A DNA stretch of 64,000 bases from positions 2,232,001-2,296,000 of the forward strand of contig NZ_CP114054.1 of NCBI RefSeq assembly GCF_026967575.1, in the 5' to 3' direction. Shown in pieces: positions 49,903 through 57,598 of this stretch; the first letter of the stretch is position 1; the number at the start of each line of letters is the position of its first letter. A program made the position numbers and the translations under genes. The notes below the pieces were generated by a model. It saw nothing but the letters and a program-made list of their open reading frames with translations. It searched no databases and was not told the DNA's origin. The stretch comes from Aurantiacibacter sp. MUD11 (GTDB lineage: Bacteria > Pseudomonadota > Alphaproteobacteria > Sphingomonadales > Sphingomonadaceae).

Positions 49903-51330
49903 ATGAGTGATCAAACGCTGCAACAGAAGCTGGATGCCGAAGGTGATGTCGTTCACTTCCTGCGCAACCAGCAGCTCGGCCCGAACCCCTATCCGGGCGT
50001 GCCGGCCGAATATTCCAACTGGCGCAACGAACAGCGCGGCTGGGCCAAGACCTGCGTGCTGTTCAACCAGAGCTACCACATGGTGGAGCTCTACGTTCGT
50101 GGCCCCGATGCCATGGCGCTGCTGGAATACACCGCAATCAACTCGTTCAAGAACTTCGCCGTCAACAAGGCCAAGCAGTATGTTCCGGTGACCCCGGACG
50201 GCTACGTCATCGGCGACGTGATCCTGTTCTACCTCGACGAGAACGAATTCAGCCTGGTTGGCCGTGCTCCGGCCATCGAATGGGTCGAATTCCACGCCCA
50301 GTACAAGAAGCCCGATGGCAGCAAGTGGGACGTTACCGTCGAGCGTGACGAGCGTACCGCCATGCGTACCGACGGCAAGCGCAAGAACTACCGCTTCCAG
50401 CTGCAGGGCCCGAACGCCATGAAGACGCTGGAAAAGGCCATGGGCCAGACCCCGCCGGACCTGAAGTTCTTCAACATGGCGCACATCGACATCGCCGGTA
50501 AGGACGTCATCGCCCTGCGTCACGGCATGGCCGGCCAGCCGGGTTACGAACTGTTCGGTCCCTGGGAAGACTACCAGGCCGTGCACTCCGCGCTGGTGGA
50601 AGCCGGCAAGGACTTCGGCCTCGAACTGGTCGGTGGCCGTGCCTATTCGTCGAACACGCTGGAATCCGGCTGGCTGCCTTCGCCGCTGCCCGCCTTCTAC
50701 ACCGGCGACAGCCAGATGATGAAGGACTTCCGCGAGTGGGCCGGTGCCAAGAGCTATGCCGGCATGTGCTCGATCGGCGGCAGCTACGTTCCCGACAGCA
50801 TCGAGGGCTATTACCTCACGCCGTGGGACATCGGCTATGGCCACATCGTCAAGTTCGACCACGACTTCGTCGGTCGTGAAGCGCTCGAGAAGATGAAGGA
50901 CCAGAAGCACAAGCAGAAGGTCACGCTGGCGCTCGACAACGAAGACATGATGCGCGTGCTTTCCTCGCTCTATGCCGAGGGCGATCGCGCCAAGTACTTC
51001 GAGTTCCCCAGCGCCGTTTACGCCATGCACCCGTTCGACGAAGTGAAGAACGCTGCCGGCGAAGTGATCGGCGTGTCGACCTGGGTCGGCTACAGCTCGA
51101 ACGAAGGCAAGATGCTCACCCTCGCCATGATCGACCCGGACGAGGTCGAAATGGGCAAGGAAGTGAAGCTGGTGTGGGGTGAGCCGAACGGCGGCACCAC
51201 CAAGCCGACCGTCGAGCCGCACGTGCAGACCGAGATCAAGGCGATCATCTCGCCGGTTCCGTACTCCAACGTCGCCCGCACGGCCTATGCCGACAGCTGG
51301 CGCGCCACCGGTGTCGGCGCCAACGCCTGA
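49903..51330 (+). CDS. LigM/DesA-like tetrahydrofolate-dependent aryl O-demethylase (GcvT family)
   Basis: 475 aa. Transfers an aryl methoxy methyl to THF, giving 5-methyl-THF and a phenol. ATG 49903 is preferred because AGAGAGG (49887-49893) touches the upstream ATG at 49894 but is 9 bases from this one. The sequence follows LigM of Sphingobium along its length, for example NKAKQYVPVTP, LRHGMAGQPGYE, SNTLESGWLPSPLPA and VKFDHDFVGREALE. Residues that I recall as important in LigM, Y31, H60, Y247 and W256, have equivalents Y30, H59, Y248 and W257. The substrate (vanillate, syringate or another methoxyarene) cannot be decided. A strong terminator follows. Confidence 0.85.
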   Translation: MSDQTLQQKLDAEGDVVHFLRNQQLGPNPYPGVPAEYSNWRNEQRGWAKTCVLFNQSYHMVELYVRGPDAMALLEYTAINSFKNFAVNKAKQYVPVTPDGYVIGDVILFYLDENEFSLVGRAPAIEWVEFHAQYKKPDGSKWDVTVERDERTAMRTDGKRKNYRFQLQGPNAMKTLEKAMGQTPPDLKFFNMAHIDIAGKDVIALRHGMAGQPGYELFGPWEDYQAVHSALVEAGKDFGLELVGGRAYSSNTLESGWLPSPLPAFYTGDSQMMKDFREWAGAKSYAGMCSIGGSYVPDSIEGYYLTPWDIGYGHIVKFDHDFVGREALEKMKDQKHKQKVTLALDNEDMMRVLSSLYAEGDRAKYFEFPSAVYAMHPFDEVKNAAGEVIGVSTWVGYSSNEGKMLTLAMIDPDEVEMGKEVKLVWGEPNGGTTKPTVEPHVQTEIKAIISPVPYSNVARTAYADSWRATGVGANA

Positions 51331-51358
51331 TCCGGACATATTCCCGTACGGGATAGAG

Positions 51359-51391
51359 AGGGGCGGCTGCATTGTGCAGCCGCCCCTTTTT
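51359..51391 (+). terminator. Intrinsic terminator after the O-demethylase gene
   Basis: A perfect 12-bp stem (51359-51370 with 51376-51387), a 5-nt loop ATTGT and a T-run 51387-51391, 29 bp after the stop codon. Confidence 0.93.
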
Positions 51392-51428
51392 CTTGCCTGC
51401 AAGGGGCCGGATACGGCATGGGTGCACC

Positions 51429-52172
51429 ATGGTGTCGCGGATCCTGATCGTCCTCGCCGCCCTGCTGCTGCCCGCGCAGGCGCTGGCCAATACGCTGGAA
51501 GGCCACTGGGCCTTCCGCATCGACGACGCGACGATCTTCGTCTTCCGGCTCGACCAGTTGCCCGGCGGCAGCTGGAGCGGGGCTTGGAAGCGTCCGACGG
51601 CAATCTCCAGCAATGGCGCGGTGTTTCAGCGCATGAGCGGCAGCGAAGTGGTGACTGCCATCGCCACGGGCGAGCGCGACGGGGTGGTGCAGCTGACCTT
51701 CGCCGGACCTCCGGGGAACAGCAACAACGACGTGCTGCGCTTCCGGCTGACGGGCGAGAACCAGGCGGAACTGACTTATGTCGGCTTGCCGGTGGCGCCA
51801 TATCCGCTGATCCGCGTAAGGCCCGACACGGCGCTCGGCCCGTTCGAGGATAACCGTATCTACGACCGCGACCTTGCCGTGAGCGAGGCGCCTTACGAGG
51901 CCCCGTGGCAGCCGCAGGGGCTGGTCGACCAGACCGGAGCGGCCGTGGCGCTTCCGGCAGAGGAGGTGCCGCTGGAAGCGGCGATCGACGCCGCGTTAGC
52001 CGCGCTTGGCGAGGGTGACGTGGAGGAGGAGGCGGCAGAATTGCCGGCAATCACCGAAGAGCCGGTCGAACTCGCCGATGCCGCGGCGGTTGAGGGCGAC
52101 GACGCCAATGCAGAGGACGAGGAGGAGGAAGATCGTCCGCGGATCACCGCCGACTTCCTCGACGGGCTTTAG
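51429..52172 (+). CDS. Exported protein of unknown function with acidic tail
   Basis: 247 aa from ATG 51429, which gives the Sec signal MVSRILIVLAALLLPAQALA. The mature domain (about 22-125) is beta-rich (LEGHWAFRIDDATIFVFRLD, VVQLTFAGPPGNSNNDVLRF), like small lipocalin-like or DUF-type secreted domains. The last 90 residues are strongly acidic and low in complexity (runs of Glu/Asp/Ala), then end RPRITADFLDGL. No family recognised. It is separated from the demethylase by a terminator and is convergent with iclR. Confidence 0.65.
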   Translation: MVSRILIVLAALLLPAQALANTLEGHWAFRIDDATIFVFRLDQLPGGSWSGAWKRPTAISSNGAVFQRMSGSEVVTAIATGERDGVVQLTFAGPPGNSNNDVLRFRLTGENQAELTYVGLPVAPYPLIRVRPDTALGPFEDNRIYDRDLAVSEAPYEAPWQPQGLVDQTGAAVALPAEEVPLEAAIDAALAALGEGDVEEEAAELPAITEEPVELADAAAVEGDDANAEDEEEEDRPRITADFLDGL

Positions 52173-52175
52173 GCC

Positions 52176-52949
52176 CTAACTGCTTTCCAGCAGGGCGGCA
52201 GTCTTGCGCAGCATGTCGCAGATCTGCGCCTCGGTCGTCTCGTCGAAACGCACCTTCGGCACGGCGACGGAAATCGAACCGACCGGGTTGCCGTCGATGG
52301 TGACCAGCCGGGCGATGCCGGTGATACCGCGGGAATATTCCTCGTCGGTCGTGGCGAAGCCGGTTTCGCGGATTTCCGCGATCTGTTCGCGCAGGCGCGC
52401 CTCGTCGGTCACCGTCATCGGGGTGAAGGCTTCGCGCTCGGCCTCGGCGAAATAGCGGTCCAGCTCGTCGTCATCGAGTGCGGCGAGCATGACCTTGCCG
52501 GCTGCCAGCGCGTGCATCGGCAGGCGCTGGCCGGAGGGCACCGAATAGCGCAGTGCCTGTTCGCTGCTTTCGGTGACGATCGCCTCGATTTCCCAGCCCT
52601 CGCGCACGAAGAAGCTGGTCGTCTCGTTCAGCTGCATGCGCATGGTGCGCACCAGCGGCGCGGCGCGGTCCGCCAGCGTGTAGTTGCCGCCCGAGGTCTG
52701 CAGGCGGGCGAGGCCCGGCCCGGCCGAGTAGCGGCGACCCTGCCGCTCCAGGTACTGCCGCTCCACCAGTGTGGACAGCAGGTACGACAGGCTCGACACC
52801 GGAATCGCCAGCGCGGTAGCGATTTCCTGCGCCACCAGCGGACGGTCATGCGCCACCACGTACTCGATGATGTCGAGCGTGCGGGTAGCCGATTTGACCT
52901 GGCTGTTCTGTGCCGGTGCGACGGATGATTTGGTCGAGGCCTCTGCCAT
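52176..52949 (-). CDS. IclR-family transcriptional regulator
   Basis: 257 aa. N-terminal winged helix (about 18-80: SATRTLDIIEYVVAHDRPLV, IPVSSLSYLLSTLVERQYLE) and C-terminal ligand domain with LPMHALAAGKVMLAAL and YSRGITGIARLV, all typical. IclR proteins often control aromatic catabolism. An inverted repeat 10 bp upstream of its start is nearly identical to one in the metF/hydrolase promoter, pointing to autoregulation and control of the O-demethylation genes. Confidence 0.93.
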   Translation of the reverse strand: MAEASTKSSVAPAQNSQVKSATRTLDIIEYVVAHDRPLVAQEIATALAIPVSSLSYLLSTLVERQYLERQGRRYSAGPGLARLQTSGGNYTLADRAAPLVRTMRMQLNETTSFFVREGWEIEAIVTESSEQALRYSVPSGQRLPMHALAAGKVMLAALDDDELDRYFAEAEREAFTPMTVTDEARLREQIAEIRETGFATTDEEYSRGITGIARLVTIDGNPVGSISVAVPKVRFDETTEAQICDMLRKTAALLESS

Positions 52950-52958
52950 CCCCTGCGT

Positions 52959-52974
52959 ATTTCATATATACGAA
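52959..52974 (-). promoter_or_regulatory. Candidate IclR operator in front of iclR
   Basis: ATTTCATATATACGAA; its complement TTCGTATATATGAAAT differs at one position from 49105-49120. It is an imperfect palindrome (TTTCAT/ACGAAA arms) and overlaps a TATATA that could be the iclR -10 box. Confidence 0.65.
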
Positions 52975-53005
52975 AATTACGCAAGAGTGAAAAAGAGCTT
53001 CTCCC

Positions 53006-54130
53006 TCACAATCTTTCGTCTGCGATATCCGCGCCTTCGCGCAAGGCCCGCAGCTTCGCCCAGGCGACCTTTGGATCGATCTTGCCATAGCCCGCGAAGG
53101 TGCCGAATCCGCAGTCGGTGCTGGCGATCACCCGGTCCTTGCCGACGATGGCGGCAAAGCGCTCGATCCGCTGGACGATGAGCTCCCCGGTCTCGACATA
53201 GTTGGAGCAGGTGTCGACCAGGCCCGGTGCGAGCACCTTTTCTTGCGGCAGGTCGGCCTTGGCCCAGACCGCCCACTCGTGTTCGTGTCGCGGGTTAGCG
53301 GCTTCGAACAGGATCGTCGCCGGCCGCGCCGAGAGCACCACGTCGAGGATCGTTTCCAGCGGGATGTCGTAGGTATGCGGGCCTTCGTAATTGCCCCAGC
53401 ATACGTGCATGCGCATCTGTTCGGGCGCGATGTTCCGGGTCGCCTCGTTCATCGCTTCGACATTGGCGCGGATGGTGGCGAGGAACTGCGCCTCGTCCAT
53501 GTCCTGGTAGCCGGTGTGGCGGCTCATCGCGAGGTCGGGGCAGTCGAGCTGCAACTGGAAGCCGGCCTCCACGATGGCCTCGTACTCGGGCTGCATGGCG
53601 GTGGCAAGATCGGCGAGGTAGGCCTCGTGCGTCGCGTAGTACTGGTTCGGCTGGAAGGCGGTGATCAGGCCGGGGGAGGCCGAGTTCATGAAGGCTTCGA
53701 CGCCTTCACCCGCCACATCCAGCGCGTTGCGGAAGCGGCGGATGTCGTCGTGCAACGGTTGCAGGTTCACCAGCTCCACCTTGTCGATGGCGCTGGCGCG
53801 GGTGAATTCCTGGCTGCCCATGATGTGCGAAAGCTTCTTCGCCAGGTCGGGCACTTCGGCAAGGTCCTTGGCCGGCTTGCGCGGCGTGTGCCCGCCGAAG
53901 CCGGAAAGCCGCTCGATGATGTAGGTGGAGTAGCCGACCTTGCCGAGCTCGCCATCGCTGACCACGGAAACGCCCGCCGCCACCTGCTGGCGCACGGCCT
54001 CGGTCACGGCATCCTGCACCACGCGGTCGAATTCCTCCGCGTCGTAAGGCTCGCCCTTGTCGCGCGCGAGCAGGAGGGGGACGAGCTGTTCCCCGCGTGG
54101 CAGACTGCCGACATGGGTGGTCTTGATCAC
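53006..54130 (-). CDS. Cobalamin-independent methionine synthase II-like methyltransferase (MetE C-terminal family)
   Basis: 374 aa. GTG 54130 is chosen: AGGAG lies 8 bases upstream and the protein then opens IKTTHVGSLPRGE, the family start; the frame is open to 54709 without features. The TIM barrel keeps the zinc-site pattern: His and Cys in MHVCWGN and Cys in STDCGFGTF. The N-terminal half of true MetE is absent. Relatives act as methyl transferases on other donors or in catabolism. It follows a SnoaL-like gene by 11 bp; the promoter has the palindrome at 54567. It could move a substrate methyl group to a thiol, but this is inference. Confidence 0.85.
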   Translation of the reverse strand: MIKTTHVGSLPRGEQLVPLLLARDKGEPYDAEEFDRVVQDAVTEAVRQQVAAGVSVVSDGELGKVGYSTYIIERLSGFGGHTPRKPAKDLAEVPDLAKKLSHIMGSQEFTRASAIDKVELVNLQPLHDDIRRFRNALDVAGEGVEAFMNSASPGLITAFQPNQYYATHEAYLADLATAMQPEYEAIVEAGFQLQLDCPDLAMSRHTGYQDMDEAQFLATIRANVEAMNEATRNIAPEQMRMHVCWGNYEGPHTYDIPLETILDVVLSARPATILFEAANPRHEHEWAVWAKADLPQEKVLAPGLVDTCSNYVETGELIVQRIERFAAIVGKDRVIASTDCGFGTFAGYGKIDPKVAWAKLRALREGADIADERL

Positions 54131-54141
54131 TGCGAATTCTC

Positions 54142-54537
54142 CTAGCCGACGATCGCGCAGCCCACGCTGGCGAATTTCCCGTCTTGCAGATGGTAATGGA
54201 TGTACTGCCGCATTTCCTGCACGTCGCCCGCGGCAATCGGAAAGAACTGCTGCATGCCGTGGGCGTCCAGTTCCTCCCGCGTCAGGTCCTTGAAGGCCTC
54301 GATCCTGATCACGCCCTCCACGGCCACCAGCTCGTCGGAGGCGGCGAATTTCTCCACCGTGATGGTCTCGCGCACGAAGCCGTGCAGGAAGCCGTAGAAC
54401 TCGCGCAACTGCTCGCGCGTGCGGATCTCGATGCCGAAGAAGGCCATCTGCGGATCCTCGGCATAGAAATCGAACACCGTGTCGTAGTCGCGCGCATTGA
54501 AGGCGGCAGCATAGCGTTCGTAGTCCTCGCGAGTCAC
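54142..54537 (-). CDS. SnoaL-like/NTF2-fold protein
   Basis: 131 aa from GTG 54537, chosen because AAAGGGAGGG precedes it on the minus strand; a TTG at 54564 is weaker. Starts TREDYERYAAAFNARDYDTV, the usual SnoaL opening, with FYAEDPQMAF and HYHLQDGKFASVG. One cone-shaped alpha+beta domain. Such proteins may be isomerases, cyclases, lyases or simple ligand binders. It precedes the MetE-like gene in one unit. Confidence 0.8.
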   Translation of the reverse strand: MTREDYERYAAAFNARDYDTVFDFYAEDPQMAFFGIEIRTREQLREFYGFLHGFVRETITVEKFAASDELVAVEGVIRIEAFKDLTREELDAHGMQQFFPIAAGDVQEMRQYIHYHLQDGKFASVGCAIVG

Positions 54538-54566
54538 CCGGCCCTCCCTTTCGATTGCGCGCAACC

Positions 54567-54580
54567 CTAACGATCGTTAG
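54567..54580. promoter_or_regulatory. Perfect 14-bp palindrome between two divergent catabolic units
   Basis: CTAACGATCGTTAG. On the plus strand it fills the spacer of TTGCGC (54555-54560) and TAGCGT (54578-54583); on the minus strand an equivalent TTGCGG/TAGGGT pair brackets it. A related site lies between the dioxygenase and marR genes (61592-61605, 11/14 identical). Probable operator of a MarR- or TetR-type regulator. Confidence 0.75.
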
Positions 54581-54608
54581 CGTGGCCGCAATAGGGGAGG
54601 AGAAGGCC

Positions 54609-54998
54609 GTGAGCCGTACACCGCAGGAAGAAGCCAACCTGGCGCTGGTCGTCGAGATGTTCGAGAACGTGCTCGTGCCGCTCGATAGCAGCCGCGTCGA
54701 CGAGTACATCTCGCCCGACTACATCCAGCATCACCAGAACGTCGACCCGGGGCGCGAGGCACTGAAGGCCTTCCTCGACTGGGCCAAGGGCCAGCCGGGC
54801 GAAGCCGAGCAGATCCTCCACCGCTCCTTCGTCGATGGCGACCACGTCATGCTGCACTACCACGTGATCCGGCACGAGGGCGATCCGGGCTTCGCGGTGA
54901 TGGACATCTTCCGCGTCGAGGACGGCATGATTGCCGAGCACTGGGACGTGATGCAGGATGTCAATCCGGACCGCCTGAACCCGCTCTCGCCCTTCTGA
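54609..54998 (+). CDS. SnoaL-like/NTF2-fold protein
   Basis: 129 aa from GTG 54609, with GGGGAGGAGA just upstream; a longer frame to 54555 runs through the palindrome and is rejected. Polyketide-cyclase-like sequence: YISPDYIQHHQNVDPGREAL, HYHVIRHEGDPGFAVMDIFR and GMIAEHWDVMQ, which are typical of SnoaL-like proteins with His/Asp in the pocket. First gene of a rightward unit with SDR and DUF3237 genes. Confidence 0.85.
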   Translation: MSRTPQEEANLALVVEMFENVLVPLDSSRVDEYISPDYIQHHQNVDPGREALKAFLDWAKGQPGEAEQILHRSFVDGDHVMLHYHVIRHEGDPGFAVMDIFRVEDGMIAEHWDVMQDVNPDRLNPLSPF

Positions 54999-55009
54999 GG
55001 ACCCTTGTG

Positions 55010-55759
55010 ATGCGTTTCAAAGACAAGATCGTGCTGGTGCTGGGCGGCAATTCGGGCATGGGCCTGGCTGCCGCGCAGATGTTCGCCGCAGAGGGCGGCA
55101 AGGTGCACCTGACGGGCCGAGACCAGGCGACCATCGACGCTGCCGTGGAGTCCATTCCCGGCGCCACCGGCTACCAGTCCGACATCTCCGATCCTGCCGC
55201 GACGGAAGCGGTGGTTACGGCCATCGAGGAAGCCGACGGGCGGATCGATGTGCTCTACATCAATGCCGGCGTCGGCGGTTTCGCGCCCTTGCGCGATATT
55301 ACCGAGGAAGCCTGGGACCACACCCATTCGATCAACCTGCGCGGCTGCGTCTTCGCCTTGCAGAAGGCGGTGCGGATCATGGGCAAGGGCGGCAGCGTGG
55401 TCGTCACCGGCTCCATCGGTGCACACGGAGCTCTGGAAGGCAACGGCACCTATGCCGCCGCCAAGGCCGGGCTGTTCATGGCGATGAAGGTCTTTGCCAA
55501 GGAACTGGTGCCCGAAGGCATCCGCGTGAACGTGGTCAGCCCCGGCCCGATCGACACGCCGCTGCTCTATCGCAACCCCGGCATGACCGACGACCAGGTG
55601 GCGGGCCTGAAGGAAATGATGATCGCCAACATCCCGATGAAGCGCATGGGCGAGAGCGAGGATGTGGCGAAAGCCGTGCTGTTCCTCGCCAGCGACGATG
55701 CCAGCTTCATCACGGGCGCGAACCTGTTCGTCGATGGCGGCCTGATTGAACTGGGATGA
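55010..55759 (+). CDS. Short-chain dehydrogenase/reductase
   Basis: 249 aa, classical SDR with NAD(P). ATG 55010 has GAGGA upstream; GTG 55007 is the alternative. Cofactor motif GGNSGMG, structural INAGVGG, catalytic Ser in TGSIG and YAAAK, and the PGPIDTPL segment are complete. Oxidises or reduces a hydroxyl/carbonyl on an unknown substrate. It lies 11 bp after the SnoaL-like gene and overlaps the DUF3237 gene. Confidence 0.93.
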   Translation: MRFKDKIVLVLGGNSGMGLAAAQMFAAEGGKVHLTGRDQATIDAAVESIPGATGYQSDISDPAATEAVVTAIEEADGRIDVLYINAGVGGFAPLRDITEEAWDHTHSINLRGCVFALQKAVRIMGKGGSVVVTGSIGAHGALEGNGTYAAAKAGLFMAMKVFAKELVPEGIRVNVVSPGPIDTPLLYRNPGMTDDQVAGLKEMMIANIPMKRMGESEDVAKAVLFLASDDASFITGANLFVDGGLIELG

Positions 55760-56292
55760 CCATGGCAGACTTTTCCGACACCACCCCTTTCACCGCACCG
55801 TTTTCGGCCTTCGACGCGCCTCGGCTGGAGCCGGTAATGACCGTGCAGCTGAAATTCCCCGAAGCCTATTCGATGGTGCCCATGCCCGGGGGCGGGATGC
55901 GCACGGCCGTGCTGGTGAAGGATGGCACCTTCGAAGGCCCACTGCTGAAGGGCCGCGCCGTGCCGGGTTCCGGCGGCGATTATGCCTGGTGGCGGGATGA
56001 CGAGGTCGCCTGCCTCGATGCCCGCTACCTGCTGGAGGAAGAGGACGGCACCATCATCATGCTGCAGAACCGCGGCTTCCTGTGGGGCCGCAAGCCCGAC
56101 ACCATGGCGCGCCTGCGCGCCTGGGCCTTCGACGGCGGCGACCCGGTGCCGCACGAGGATTATTACCTGCGCAGCCAGACCACCTTCGAATGCGCCAAGG
56201 GCAAGCACGACTGGCTGACCAAGCACGTCTTCATCGGCGTGGGCGAGCGGCGCAGCGACGGCAACCGCCTGCGCTATTACGCCTTGACCTGA
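55756..56292 (+). CDS. DUF3237 domain-containing protein
   Basis: 178 aa. The start ATG 55756 overlaps the SDR stop (ATGA); ATG 55762 is also possible. Family features: GGGMRTAVLVKDGTFEGPLL, KGRAVPGSGGDYAWWRDD and LDARYLLEEEDGTIIMLQNR. A small beta-barrel domain of unknown role, common in actinobacterial and sphingomonad catabolic clusters. The last gene of the unit, convergent with the next lipoprotein gene 4 bp away. Confidence 0.85.
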   Translation: MTMADFSDTTPFTAPFSAFDAPRLEPVMTVQLKFPEAYSMVPMPGGGMRTAVLVKDGTFEGPLLKGRAVPGSGGDYAWWRDDEVACLDARYLLEEEDGTIIMLQNRGFLWGRKPDTMARLRAWAFDGGDPVPHEDYYLRSQTTFECAKGKHDWLTKHVFIGVGERRSDGNRLRYYALT

Positions 56293-56296
56293 AGCC

Positions 56297-56863
56297 CTAC
56301 GGGTTGAGGTCGTCCACGCCAAAGTCGCTACGAGGCGAGTATTCGGGATACTGACCTTCCGGCAAGCCGCTGTCGGCGATCACCACGCGGTGACTGAACT
56401 TCCATTCGCCATCGACCTTCACCAGCCGGTCGAATTCGCGGCCCTGTTCCAGCAGCTCGGGCGGCTGGTCGATCGCCGGGTTGCCGACGCCGGTCCAGAT
56501 GAAGCTGGCGGTGGCGGTGTCGCCATCGACTTCGATCACCGGGTTCGACAGCAGCATGCGGAACGGTCCGCCCTGGTTCGACGCGCTGGACGGATCCTCG
56601 CCGATGGAGCCGTAGAGTTCCTCGATCTCGGCGCGCCCGGTGGCGACGTTGCCGTTGACGTCGAACACGGCATCCTCGGTGAAATACTCGTCGAAGGCCC
56701 CGGCATCGCCGCCGCCGAGGTGCGAATAATACTCGACCACCATGTCCTCGATGGCGATGCGATCGAGCGCGGCCTGGGTTTCAGCATCGACGGTGGCTGA
56801 CTGGTTGCAGCCCGCCAGCAAGACGGCGGCAACGGCGGTTGCGGCAAGAGCCGTGTGGCGCAT
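56297..56863 (-). CDS. SnoaL-like/NTF2-fold lipoprotein
   Basis: 188 aa. Lipoprotein signal MRHTALAATAVAAVLLAGC, then an NTF2-like domain: DRIAIEDMVVEYYSHLGGGD, FTEDAVFDVNGNVATGRAEI and WKFSHRVVIADSGLPEG. Unlike the other three NTF2-like proteins of this region it is exported, so it would meet its ligand in the periplasm or outer membrane. Transcribed alone leftwards. Confidence 0.85.
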   Translation of the reverse strand: MRHTALAATAVAAVLLAGCNQSATVDAETQAALDRIAIEDMVVEYYSHLGGGDAGAFDEYFTEDAVFDVNGNVATGRAEIEELYGSIGEDPSSASNQGGPFRMLLSNPVIEVDGDTATASFIWTGVGNPAIDQPPELLEQGREFDRLVKVDGEWKFSHRVVIADSGLPEGQYPEYSPRSDFGVDDLNP

Positions 56864-57023
56864 GGATATTCTCCCCTCTCCCTATGCCACGCGAGATTGC
56901 GCCTGTCCGCTGGCGATGACAAGTCCACAGGCGAATTGCGCCCCTATGGACTCTTGCACGAATTGACTTAGTCTCCCCCGCCAGCGGCCCGGGAGAGGCT
57001 GCTCTGAGGAGAGGGGAACACAT

Positions 57024-57536
57024 ATGACCGCATATCTTGCGCTTGCCGTTTCGGTGGGCCTGCTTGCCATTCTCGACACCTGGCTGTTCGGCGTGCCGCT
57101 GGCGGATTTCCTGCCCGGCCTCGTCTGGATCAGCTTCATCGCCTGGGGCTGCCACTTCCATTCGGGCGGCGGCACCAAGGGGATGACGACGGCTGCCGTC
57201 GGCATGAGCTTCGGCGCGCTCGTCGGCATGGCCGCGATCTGGGCACTGATGGGGCCGCTTGCGGGCCTGGGTGACTGGGCCGGTCCGGTGGCCGTGGGTC
57301 TGGGCGCCTTCGTGATCTGCCTGGCCAGCGCTCTGCCGCCGCTCGCCACCATTCCGGCCAGCGTCTACGGCTTTGCTGCCGTTGCCGGCGCGACCTTCCT
57401 GATGGCCGGCGAAGAAGGCATGGATCCGTTCGGTGCCATCGTCCCGACCATCGTCTCGGTCGTCATCGGCGCGATCTTCGGCATCGTGTCCGAATACCTC
57501 GCCAATGCGTTGACCAAGAAGGATACCGCAGCCTGA
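57024..57536 (+). CDS. DUF1097 family membrane protein
   Basis: 170 aa with five or six hydrophobic segments; the family hallmark is WISFIAWGCHFHSGGGTKGM near residues 35-54. AGGAGAGGGGAACACAT precedes the ATG. DUF1097 proteins (YcdZ type) may be small-molecule channels, unproven. A single gene closed by a strong terminator. Confidence 0.85.
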   Translation: MTAYLALAVSVGLLAILDTWLFGVPLADFLPGLVWISFIAWGCHFHSGGGTKGMTTAAVGMSFGALVGMAAIWALMGPLAGLGDWAGPVAVGLGAFVICLASALPPLATIPASVYGFAAVAGATFLMAGEEGMDPFGAIVPTIVSVVIGAIFGIVSEYLANALTKKDTAA

Positions 57537-57565
57537 TAGGCAGCGATCCTGAGACTATCGGAAAG

Positions 57566-57598
57566 AGGCGGGGGAGCGAGGGCTCTCCCGCCTTTTTT
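57566..57598 (+). terminator. Intrinsic terminator after the DUF1097 gene
   Basis: A 12-bp stem with one G-U pair (57566-57577 with 57582-57593), a 4-nt loop and six T residues (57593-57598). It abuts the stop codon of the convergent DUF8021 gene. Confidence 0.88.

Noticed and set aside
53006..54130. A genuine methionine synthase (metE)
   Set aside because: The length is half of MetE, the N-terminal barrel is absent, and the neighbours are catabolic genes. It is kept as a MetE-C-terminal-family protein of unknown acceptor.
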